Of a stretch of 52,734 bases of DNA, positions 7,755 through 16,367 are shown in pieces (position 1 is the first letter of the stretch; every line of letters begins with the position of its first letter). The position numbers were made by a program, and so were the translations under genes. Location: positions 1 through 52,734 of the forward strand of contig DJPQ01000023.1 in assembly GCA_002439805.1 (NCBI GenBank), read 5' to 3'. Below the pieces are notes generated by a model, which was given only the letters and a program-made list of their open reading frames with translations, was not told the origin of the DNA and did not search any database. The DNA comes from Bacteroidales bacterium UBA6408. Lineage in GTDB: Bacteria > Bacteroidota > Bacteroidia > Bacteroidales > UBA932.

Positions 7755-10700
7755 CTAAAAGTTCATCTGAAGGTTAATCACGAATGTCCTCGGACGCGGG
7801 AAGGCGCCGTTGTCAATCCGTCGTGTGGTCGCGCTTGTGGAGACGTCCGGGTCGAAGCCGTTGTAGCGTTTCCACAGCAGCAGGTTCTCCCCGCTCGCGC
7901 CCACCACGATGCTCTTGCACCATTTCTTCGCTATGTTGAAGCGGTAGCTCAGCGAGACCTCCTTGAGACGGATGTAGGATGCGTCATAGATCATGCGGTC
8001 GCTGGCGTTGTAGTCCTCCTTGCCGGCACGCGGGATGTTGGAGTCGGGATTCAGCTCCGGATCCCAGGCATCGAGCATATAGCGGTACTTGTTGTAGGCC
8101 CTGGAACCGCTCCCGGCGAGGATTTCGCTGATGTTGTAAATCTTTCCGCCGAATGAGTAGGTCGCATAGACCTTGAGGGAGAGGTTGCCGAGAGTGAAGG
8201 TGTTCTGAAGTCCGCCATAGACCACCGGGTCGGCATTTCCCTGATAGACAAGGTCGTTCTGGTCGAGCAGCCCGTCGTTGTTCTGATCGACATAGCGGCA
8301 GATTCCGAGCTGTTCCGTGCCCGAGCTGACATATGTCTTGGAAATCTTGTTCCTGTCAATCTCGTCCTGGCTGTGCCAAACCCCGGCGTACTGGTAGCCC
8401 CAGAGGGAGTTCACCGGATAGCCGGCGCGGTAGCCGTAGAGAGGCTGGGTGGTGTTGCGGAAGTTGGAATATGTCGGCACGAGACGGTCTTCGCCGGCGT
8501 CGATGACGAGCTGGTCGTTGTGCGAAATCGTGAACATCGTGCTCCACGAGAACTTGCGCGTGACGATGTTGCGGGTGGTGAGGGCGACCTCGATTCCACG
8601 GTTGCGGGTGTTTCCCATATTCGTGAAATATGTGTCGTAGCCCGTGCTCTGGTTCGTCTTCATCGCGAGGAGAAGGTCCGAGGTCCTCGATTCGTAGGCA
8701 TCGACTTCAAGATTGACCCTTTCGCCGAACGCGGAGAAATTGAGGCCTATGTTATATGAGTCCGTCGTCTCCCACGTGAGGTTTCCGTTGCTCAGGCGTG
8801 TGTCGTAATATGCCAGCGGCCTGTAGTCCCCGAGCATCCACACGCCCTTGTCCGAGGTGAGGGTGGACTGGGACATATACGAGCCTATGGCGTCGTTTCC
8901 GCTGCGTCCGACGCTCGCCCTGAGTGAAAGGTCGTCGAGCCACGATGCTCCGGCGAGAAAATCCTCGCGGCTGATGTTCCACCTCAGGGCCGCCGCCGGG
9001 AATATTCCCCACTTTCGGTTGTCGGCGAAGTTGGACGCGCCGTCGGCACGCATGGTGAGGGTGACGTAGTATTTCTTGAGATAGTCGTAGTTCACGCGGG
9101 CGAGAACGGACATAGAGGTCTTGATGTTCTCGTAGCTGCGGTTGGTGGTGTTGCGGTCGTCAAGAAGGCCGCCGAGGTTCTTGTAGGTGACGTTGTCGTC
9201 CATGTAGCCCTCTCCGTAGAAGTAGCGGTAGTCGATGTTGGTGCGCTCCGCAGTGAATCCGGCGAGGAGGTTCAGGGTATGACGGCGCGAGAAGGTGCGG
9301 TCGTAGGTGAAGGTGTTCTCGCCGAGGAATATCTGACGGTCCTGCCAGATTGCCGTTGCTGTTCCTCCGGTGAGGTTGCGCTGTGCCACAGGAAGGGTGG
9401 AAGGGGCGTAGCGCAGGGACTTGTAGCCGTCGGTCGTGAAGGAGAACTTGCTGACGAAGGAGGCGTAGCGGTTGAAGATGAGCCTCACCCACGGTAGCAG
9501 GTTCAGATTAGTCTGACGCACGTCATGGCTTATCTGCTTGGCGCAGATGTATGGGTTGTTGAACGGTGAGCCTCCGGAGGCGTACTCCGAGCCGAAAGTG
9601 TTCCATGTGTCGTTGATTCCGAGCAGCGGGCTGAGGTAAATCGCTGCGGTGCTGTTGGTTCCGGTGATGGAGGCGCTGGACTTGTCGGTGCTGCGGTCTG
9701 CGTAGTAGAGACGCACGCCGGCGCGGAGCCATTTGAGCGGCTGTGTCTCGACGCTCACCCTTCCGCTGATGCGGCTGAACCCTGAGCCTATGACCACTCC
9801 CCTCTCGTTGTGGTAGCCGAATGACGCCGAGGCGCGGGTGATGTTGGTTCCGCCCTGCGCGGAGAAGCTATAGTCCTGATATACACCGGTCTGCGAGAGA
9901 GCGTCAATCCAGTCCGTGCCCTTGCCCTTTGCTGCGATTTCCTCTTCGGAGAAGTAGAAGTTGCGCGATGGAGTCTCCTTTCCGCTCATGTAGTCGGAGA
10001 TGTAGTGCGTCATGTTGCAGTACTTGGCGAACTCGGAAGCGTCCATCAGATCGAGGCTGCCCATGATGCGGGACACGCCAGCCGAGGCCTTGAGAGACGC
10101 GGTGAAATTCCTTGAGGTCTCACGTTCCGTGGTTATGAGTATGACTCCGTTCGCTCCGCGTGAGCCGTAGAGCGATGTGGAGGAGACGTCCTTGAGAACG
10201 GATATGCTCTTGATGTCCGACGGGTTGATTTCATTGAGGTCGGAGACCGCGTCAATCACCCCGTCGACGACGATAAGAGGCGCGTTCCCGGCACTGATGG
10301 ACCTCGCGCCGCGAATCTGGATGGAAGCCTCGGCTCCGGGTTCTCCGGTCGATGACATCATGTCCATTCCGGCAATTCGGCCCTGAAGGGCGGAGCTGAC
10401 GGAGGATGCCGGAACATCGGCGAGCGATTTCATGTCAACTACTGAGACCGCGCCCGTGAGGTCGGATTTCTTGGCAGTTCCGTAGGCGATGACCACCACG
10501 TCGTCGAGCTTCGCGGCCTCGGACTTGAGCACGACGTCAATCTGCGTCCTGCCGTTCACCGGCTCAAGCAGCGACTCTAAGCCGAGGCAGCTGAACTCGA
10601 TGAAGCCCTCCGAGGCGACGCTGAGCTCGTATTTTCCGTCAACGTCGGTGGCTGTGCCCTTGGCCTTTGCCTGCTTGTCAATAACATAGACTCCCGGCAG

Positions 10701-10808
10701 AGGATTGCCGTCGCTGTCCTTCACCGTTCCGCTGACCTTCACGCTCTGGGCGAAGGCCGCAGCGGCTGAGGAAAGGACGAGGAGAGTCAGAATAAGTATC
10801 CTTTTCAT
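7755..10808 (-). CDS. SusC/RagA family TonB-dependent outer-membrane transporter
   Basis: The protein has about 1017 residues starting at MKRILILTLLVLSSAAAAFAQ; an ATG five codons earlier (10823) is possible. After the signal peptide comes a CarboxypepD_reg-like domain (VSGTVKDSDGNPLPGVYV) ending in KLDDVVVIAYG, the TonB-box region of SusC proteins. The plug follows, with SALQGRIAGMDMMSSTGEPG, IQIRGARSISAGNAPLIVVDG and LKDVSSTSLYGSRGANGVIL, then the 22-strand barrel and an aromatic C-terminus (VINLQMNF). It imports oligosaccharides with its SusD partner, powered by TonB-ExbBD. Length and motifs are typical. Confidence 0.97.
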   Translation of the reverse strand: MKRILILTLLVLSSAAAAFAQSVKVSGTVKDSDGNPLPGVYVIDKQAKAKGTATDVDGKYELSVASEGFIEFSCLGLESLLEPVNGRTQIDVVLKSEAAKLDDVVVIAYGTAKKSDLTGAVSVVDMKSLADVPASSVSSALQGRIAGMDMMSSTGEPGAEASIQIRGARSISAGNAPLIVVDGVIDAVSDLNEINPSDIKSISVLKDVSSTSLYGSRGANGVILITTERETSRNFTASLKASAGVSRIMGSLDLMDASEFAKYCNMTHYISDYMSGKETPSRNFYFSEEEIAAKGKGTDWIDALSQTGVYQDYSFSAQGGTNITRASASFGYHNERGVVIGSGFSRISGRVSVETQPLKWLRAGVRLYYADRSTDKSSASITGTNSTAAIYLSPLLGINDTWNTFGSEYASGGSPFNNPYICAKQISHDVRQTNLNLLPWVRLIFNRYASFVSKFSFTTDGYKSLRYAPSTLPVAQRNLTGGTATAIWQDRQIFLGENTFTYDRTFSRRHTLNLLAGFTAERTNIDYRYFYGEGYMDDNVTYKNLGGLLDDRNTTNRSYENIKTSMSVLARVNYDYLKKYYVTLTMRADGASNFADNRKWGIFPAAALRWNISREDFLAGASWLDDLSLRASVGRSGNDAIGSYMSQSTLTSDKGVWMLGDYRPLAYYDTRLSNGNLTWETTDSYNIGLNFSAFGERVNLEVDAYESRTSDLLLAMKTNQSTGYDTYFTNMGNTRNRGIEVALTTRNIVTRKFSWSTMFTISHNDQLVIDAGEDRLVPTYSNFRNTTQPLYGYRAGYPVNSLWGYQYAGVWHSQDEIDRNKISKTYVSSGTEQLGICRYVDQNNDGLLDQNDLVYQGNADPVVYGGLQNTFTLGNLSLKVYATYSFGGKIYNISEILAGSGSRAYNKYRYMLDAWDPELNPDSNIPRAGKEDYNASDRMIYDASYIRLKEVSLSYRFNIAKKWCKSIVVGASGENLLLWKRYNGFDPDVSTSATTRRIDNGAFPRPRTFVINLQMNF

Positions 10809-10859
10809 ATATTCTTGTTTCATTGAAAAACATTTATTTTCCTTGAGGGAGTCCTCCTG

Positions 10860-13124
10860 TCATTCGACGGTCGGTTTGCTTCCGGTGGCGTAGATTTCTC
10901 CGGAGCATCCGGCAACCGCCTCCTTTGGAAGAGCGGCTGTGGATGTGCAGCCCTTTATTGCAGGGACAGGAGAGACTTTAAGAACATGACCAACGATGCC
11001 TCCGACTGCGCCAATCTGCGCGTGCGTCTTTGCCAATGTGTTGGCCGTGAGGCCGAACGAGCCGCTGTTTGTGCATGAGGAGATTTCCGAAAAAGCCGTT
11101 CCGCCGAGTATTCCGCCCACAAGCGAGCAGGGTTTGAGCGTTCCTCCCGCGAGAATCCTTCCAATGTTGGTGCAGCCGTCAATCTTGGCAGGTTTCGCAG
11201 AAAGTCCGACAATGATGCCTGCAATACCGCCGACATAGCATTGTCTCGCCCCGGACATTCCTGCAGAAGCACCACTGTCGATGGAACTGCATACATCTAT
11301 CGTTCCTACATTGGAACAGCCGGTGATTTCACTATAGAACCCGGTTTTCGGCGCGGGGATAATGTAGTTGCAAACAACTTTCTTATTATTGTCAAGCTGA
11401 TCGGAAACGGGAGCAATTCGTCCGACAATACCGCCGACACAGTATGCGCCCTGAGTCTTCGGATTATTTCCAAAAGTATTCTCCCACAGCGTTATATTGC
11501 CCTCATTAACACAATTCTTCAGCGTGACAAAAGTTTCCGTCGTTCCGGCGTATGCAGAAGCGAGAATGCCTCCAACTGCACATTTATAAAGGTCGGAAGA
11601 GGCTGTGGCAGCCTTCTTTATGGTTATGTTACCAACATTGCGACAGTCCTCGAATGTACCGAGTTTTGTCGTTTTGTCAGCGAGTGTGACATTAGGACGA
11701 TAAGCGATACCCCCGCCCATAAACAGATGATTTGCAGTGAACGGCAGATTTATCTCGAAGTCGGCGCTGTTGGTGCAGTCGCGCATCACGCCGCCGTTCG
11801 CCTCGACAAGGCCGCAGAAAGTGAAGTTGGCATCGACGGTTGCGGTCAGCGCTGCCCTGTTCTCGCAGTTCTCGACTGTTCCGAGGTTGACTGCGGCAAG
11901 AGACGCGCAGGAGTTGGAGCTCTTTTCGGTGCGCAGTCCGCCAAGCCTGAGGTTCTTCACGATGCCTGTCTCCGTAATGCTCTTTATGAGCGGCTTCGTG
12001 AGAGAATTGCGGGTGATTGTGTAGCCTCCGCCGTTCAGAACTCCGTCCCAGCTTTGAATCTGGGTGAGTTCGTCGGCGGAAGTGATGTTCGCCACGATTG
12101 AGACCTCGCCGCTCTCGGGATCTTTCCACAAAGAATAGTCTCCGGCGTTCACTGCGGCGGCAAAGCTGTTCCAAGACTCAGGGTCGGTGATTATCAGTGC
12201 GCCGCTCGGAACGAAGGTCTGCGCGGCCCAGCCGACTATGACTCCGGAGCGCACGGCGGTGTCCCCGCGCATCTCGATAACCATCTTGCGGCCATATTTC
12301 TCGGTAATCGTGAGGTTGAACCCTTCGGCATATTCCCCCGCAGGCACACAGAAGTTCAGTTCAACGGCATTGGAGGCTCCAGCCGCTCCGCCAGCGCCGG
12401 AACCATCGCCTGAGCCATCAGCCGAGCCGGCATCTGAACCAGCACCCGAACCAGCCGCAAAACCGCCTTCAGGAATGGAGAGAGAGATGTCCTGCCCGGC
12501 CTCAACAGCAGTCAGTTCACCAGTCGCAAGATTCAGGCTGAACTTTCCGGCAAGTGGTGTCCCGAGGCTCGTGAGCGTGATGTCGGTAATCTCATATTTC
12601 CCGAAATCCACTGGAAACCGCACCACGCCGCAGAGGTTAGTGAGCGTGAAATCCGTGGCATCCGACTGCCCGTAGAGCACGGCGGAACCGTTGCTGAAAG
12701 AGCCTGGAATCCATTTCTGGACTGTCTGAAGAGTGATTTCGGCAGAATTGCCGTCCATCGAGCCACAAATCCAGCTCGGATAAACCACGCCGTAAGGGGC
12801 GCTGACTCCGGACACACTGAACGTCGCGTCGGTGGTCTTGTCCCCCACCCCGTGGAGAGGCTCTGAGCGCTGCCCGTTCACGGCGATGCGGTCGCCCTCG
12901 CACCAATAGACCGGATAGGCCGAACCGTCAGGTTCACCGAGGACGGTCTTGGTTAAAGTCCCGCTGCCGAGGCTGAGGCTGACAGACTTTTCCGGCGCCG
13001 GTCCGGGAGCCGGTTCTTCGCTGTTCGCCGGCTTTTCACAGCCGGAAGCAGCCGCAAGAATGGCAGCAACGGCAAGTGTATGCACTGCTGCGGCTGCAAG
13101 GACAGATGAAAGTTTGTTTTTCAT
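10860..13124 (-). CDS. Surface lipoprotein: fimbrillin-like module plus GLUG-like repeats
   Basis: This 754-residue protein starts at ATG 13124 (the codon two triplets upstream is TTG). The lipobox AAASGC precedes a Pro/Glu-rich linker. The N-terminal module has TKTVLGEPDG, VYWCEGDRIAVNG and APYGVVYPSW, matching the fimbrillin-like modules at 1003-3483 and 16368-18398. Around residues 230-255 there is a Gly/Ser/Ala/Asp run (GSGAGSDAGSADGSGDGSGA) unlike the surrounding sequence. The C-terminal half repeats Gly-rich GLUG-like turns (VGGILASAYAG, VGGIVGRIA, VGGIAGIIVG, VGGILGGT). It lies 51 bp upstream of susC on the same strand and probably shares its transcript. A surface adhesin or glycan-binding role is inferred. 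Confidence 0.77.
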   Translation of the reverse strand: MKNKLSSVLAAAAVHTLAVAAILAAASGCEKPANSEEPAPGPAPEKSVSLSLGSGTLTKTVLGEPDGSAYPVYWCEGDRIAVNGQRSEPLHGVGDKTTDATFSVSGVSAPYGVVYPSWICGSMDGNSAEITLQTVQKWIPGSFSNGSAVLYGQSDATDFTLTNLCGVVRFPVDFGKYEITDITLTSLGTPLAGKFSLNLATGELTAVEAGQDISLSIPEGGFAAGSGAGSDAGSADGSGDGSGAGGAAGASNAVELNFCVPAGEYAEGFNLTITEKYGRKMVIEMRGDTAVRSGVIVGWAAQTFVPSGALIITDPESWNSFAAAVNAGDYSLWKDPESGEVSIVANITSADELTQIQSWDGVLNGGGYTITRNSLTKPLIKSITETGIVKNLRLGGLRTEKSSNSCASLAAVNLGTVENCENRAALTATVDANFTFCGLVEANGGVMRDCTNSADFEINLPFTANHLFMGGGIAYRPNVTLADKTTKLGTFEDCRNVGNITIKKAATASSDLYKCAVGGILASAYAGTTETFVTLKNCVNEGNITLWENTFGNNPKTQGAYCVGGIVGRIAPVSDQLDNNKKVVCNYIIPAPKTGFYSEITGCSNVGTIDVCSSIDSGASAGMSGARQCYVGGIAGIIVGLSAKPAKIDGCTNIGRILAGGTLKPCSLVGGILGGTAFSEISSCTNSGSFGLTANTLAKTHAQIGAVGGIVGHVLKVSPVPAIKGCTSTAALPKEAVAGCSGEIYATGSKPTVE

Positions 13125-13180
13125 ATTCAATTGATTATCAGTTTATCTGTATTACTGTCTTTATGATTGCGCTCAATTCA

Positions 13181-13293
13181 TATTCTCCATCATCTTATAT
13201 TCTCCATCATCTTATATTCTTCATCATGGCTCCACATTTATATTCTCCATCACCATCATGACTCCACATTTATATCCTCCATCCACATCATGA
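13181..13293. repeat. Short tandem repeats between regulator and lipoprotein genes
   Basis: Two exact 17-bp copies of TATTCTCCATCATCTTA (13181-13197 and 13198-13214) and a diverged third are followed by two 32-bp units starting CTCCACATTTATAT (13230-13261 and 13262-13293). The last unit covers the stop codon of the regulator gene. The array fills most of the 163-bp gap between the regulator and the lipoprotein/susCD operon. Confidence 0.8.
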
Positions 13294-16132
13294 TTCCGCC
13301 GGGGCGTTTTCCTTTCCCCTCATCTCCTCCGCGAAGACGGTCGGCGTCTTTCCGTACATTTCCCTAAAGCACTTGGCGAAGTAGGAGACATTCGAGAATC
13401 CGACCGCGTAGCATATCTCCGAAATGTTGTTCCCGTGAGGCTCGCGCAGCATCTCGGCGGCAACGACAAGGCGGAGATTGCGCACATAGTTGTTCGGGGA
13501 CGTGTCCAGCAGGCGACGGATGCGGCGCACGAGCGTCGAAGGGCTGACGGCCATCTTCTCAGCGATTATCTCATTGGACAACAAGGCATTGGAAAGATTC
13601 TCGCGGACTATGCCGTCAAACTCCGCAAGGAAATCCTGGTCCTTCTTCGGCAGTCCCACAATCTGCGAGACGGTGTTGATTTTCTCCCGGAAGACCTCCT
13701 CCTCCTTCGAGCGGCGGTAGTCCATCTCCATCTGGCGGCTCTTGCGTTCGACGTTCCACCACACCGCGACAAAAACGCCGGCGGCAATCATGAGCGCGAA
13801 GAGGACAATCAGAGCGATGCCCCACGGGGATGCCCAGAACGGCGGACGGATGATTATCTTCAGCGGGACATGAGCCCCGTGCCATTCGGACGACGAGGTC
13901 GATGATCGCAGTTCAAGGGTATATGTGCCTGAAGGGACATTGTACCAGAAGGCGGAGCGCGACACGGATATGTCCCTCCACTTGGTGTCATATCCCTTCA
14001 GACGGCACTGGAGCCACGACGAGGATGCCGCCGACATATCCGGAACGGAAAAGTCGAAGCCGAATGAATTCTGGTCATGGTCGAGCCTTATGTCGTCTAA
14101 AAGGTCAAGGTTGTCATCGGTCGTTACGGCCGCGTCGCCGACATGAAGGCGCGAGATGATGATGTCCGGATGCCCGCCGGTGCGCAGCCTCTTGGGAGAG
14201 AAGCTTATGAACCCGTTGTCGGAGCCGAAGCATAGTTCGCCGGATGAGAGCCGCAGGGCGCTGTTGGTGAGCTTGGTGTCAAGAAGCCCCTCGATTTCCG
14301 TGTAGAGACGCAGGCCGGAAGTTTCAGGATTGAACTGGACAAGCCCCGAATCGGAGGCGAGCCACAGGCAGCCGCTGCGGTCCTCGACGCAGCGGAAGAA
14401 CACGTCGGTCGGAAGGGAGGGAAAGTTCGAGCTGTCGCAGGTCGAGAATCTGCCGGTTTCGGGAATATATTCGGAAAAACCGTGGCTGAACCCTATCGCC
14501 CAGACACGACCGCCGGCATCGACATGAATGGACGCCACCTTATTGTCCGGAAGCCCGTCGTCTTGCGAAAGATGGAGGATTTCTCCGTTCGACGGATTCC
14601 AGCGATATATCCCCGATGCGAATGACGAGAGCCACAGATTCCCCTTCGCGTCTTCGTCCATTGAGGTGAGGAACACGCCATCGAATATTCCCATATCCTC
14701 GAAACGGTCGTTTTCCCTGTCATATCCAGAAAGTCCGAGGGTCGTTCCGGCATAGATGTCGCCGTTCGATGTCCTGTGCACGAGATAGACCTTGGGGTCG
14801 CTGCGGCCGCTCTTTTTCTTGAGCACTCCGTAGGACTTCAAAGACTTGGTCCGCGTGTCAAGTCTGTAGAGGCCGTGCAGCGAGCCGAACCAGAGGTAGT
14901 GGCCGTCAATGCACGGGGAGCAGACCGTCGCGGGAATGCCCGGAGTGGTGACGCGCTCCACCTCTGATGTCTCGGGATTCCAGAGAAGCAGCCCGGACTG
15001 CTCGGTCGAGACCCAGACCTTGGTTCCCGATTCCTCGGCGAAGCCGCTCACGATGCAGCCCTCAAGCGAGGCTCCGGAAGCCGTGTAGTGCTTGCGGAAG
15101 TTGGTCTGCGCGAGTCCGGACCAGTTGACCCCGCCGTCCTTGGTGCCGAGCCACACGCCGCCGCCGTCATCCACGAATGCGCAGGTCACATAGCTTCCCG
15201 AAAGGGAGAATCTGTCAGCGGCATCCCGCTCGATTCTCCGCACGCCGGTTCCCATGAGGTCGTATCTCCACACACCGTCTGTCGTCGTGAGCCAGAGCCA
15301 TCTCTGCCGCTCGAAGAAGCTGTCCAAAAGGACTGTACCCTCAGGAAGGCGGAAAAGACAGCGTATTGAGCCGGACACCGGGTCTATCTCGCTGATTCCT
15401 TTCAGTGTGCTCGCAACATAAATCTGCCCGTCAGCCCCCTCATATATGCCTTCAATCTCGTCTCCGACAAACCAGCCCCCGTCCGGGAAAGGCTCAATGA
15501 CGCCGCTGTCCCTAAGACCCGAAGGAGAGTGGTAGAGAGCGGAATGGTAGCGGGAGAGCCACACGCCGCTGTGCCGGGAGACGAGCATCTTCCGGAATCC
15601 GGAGACTCCGAGCGTGTCGTAGCTTATGTGGTGGAGGTGGGAATATTTCGTGTCGTAGGCAAACACGCCCTGGTCGTTCACGAGCATCCAGATCTGTCTG
15701 TCGCCGTCGAAGGTGATGAATGTCACCTTGTTGCGGATGGTCTCCCCGCTGTCGGCGGCGCGGGTGAGGGGCTCAAAGCGGTCGAGGACATAGTTGTAGC
15801 AGCTCACGCCGTTGTCGGTGCCGACCCAGATGTTCCCGTCGCGGTCCTCGGCGAAGCAGTTGATGTAGTCGGTGGTGAGGCCGAGATCGGCGGCCGTGAA
15901 GACGTCGAAGCGCCGTCCGTCATAGCGGTTCAGCCCGTGGTAGGTTCCAATCCAGATGAAGCCCCGCGAGTCCTGCATGATGCGGCTCACCCCGTCGTAG
16001 GACAGGCCGCTGCTCGCGGTGGTCAGGTGGGTGAACTTATACTGTCCTGCCCCCCCCCTGAGCCGTTTCCGGCAGGGCGAGGAACAGCAGCAACACTGCC
16101 ACGAGAATTTTCATGAAGGTTTTTATCTTCAT
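13288..16132 (-). CDS. Membrane propeller/Y_Y_Y/AraC regulator, out of frame at a G9 tract
   Basis: The downstream frame encodes YKFTHLTTASSGLSYDG, beta-propeller repeats of the hybrid two-component type (GFIWIGTYHGLNRYDG, NIWVGTDNGVS), a Y_Y_Y domain (WLQCRLKGYDTKWRDISV), a membrane segment (IALIVLFALMIAAGVFVAV) and a C-terminal AraC-type helix-turn-helix (ISEICYAVGFSNVSYFAKCF). There is no histidine kinase or receiver domain between membrane and HTH. The signal peptide (MKIKTFMKILVAVLLLFLAL) starts at 16132 in another frame and runs to a stop just past nine G at 16050-16058. Eight or eleven G would join both parts into about 947 residues; with nine, only an internal GTG at 15990 could start, without export signal. 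It probably controls the adjacent SusCD operon. It is either phase-variable and OFF here or carries a homopolymer read error. Confidence 0.82.
16050..16058 (-). repeat. G9 homopolymer (candidate slippage site)
   Basis: Nine G on the coding strand directly follow the signal-peptide codons of the AraC-type regulator. Frame arithmetic shows that the signal peptide and propeller frames join only when the run has 8 or 11 G. Confidence 0.9.
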
Positions 16133-16208
16133 CTGTTATTATCAGTCATCAGCATTCTCTAAAGTATTCTCTAGTATTCTAATATTGCATTCCACAAGAC
16201 CCAGAACT

Positions 16209-16326
16209 GTCTTCTCGGTTTTCCACTGTCATCTCGATTTTCCTCTGTCATCCCGAACAAAGTGAGATATCTTTGTGCAGCCATCCCCTCCCTCGATAAA
16301 GACTCCTCGTTTCACTCGGAATGACA
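16209..16326. repeat. REP-like inverted repeat in a 235-bp intergenic gap
   Basis: Three loose 19-bp units (starting GTCTTCTCG, GTCATCTCG and GTCATCCCG) lead into an inverted pair. TGTCATCCCGAACAAAGTGA at 16246-16265 faces, on the other strand, TGTCATTCCGAGTGAAACGA ending at 16326. This resembles the dispersed 'TCATTCCGAGCGAAGCGAGGAATCT' family seen in many bacterial genomes. No gene is seen in this gap. Confidence 0.65.
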
Positions 16327-16367
16327 GAAACAATGACAGCGCATCCCACTTGAAGGCCGGACAGGAG

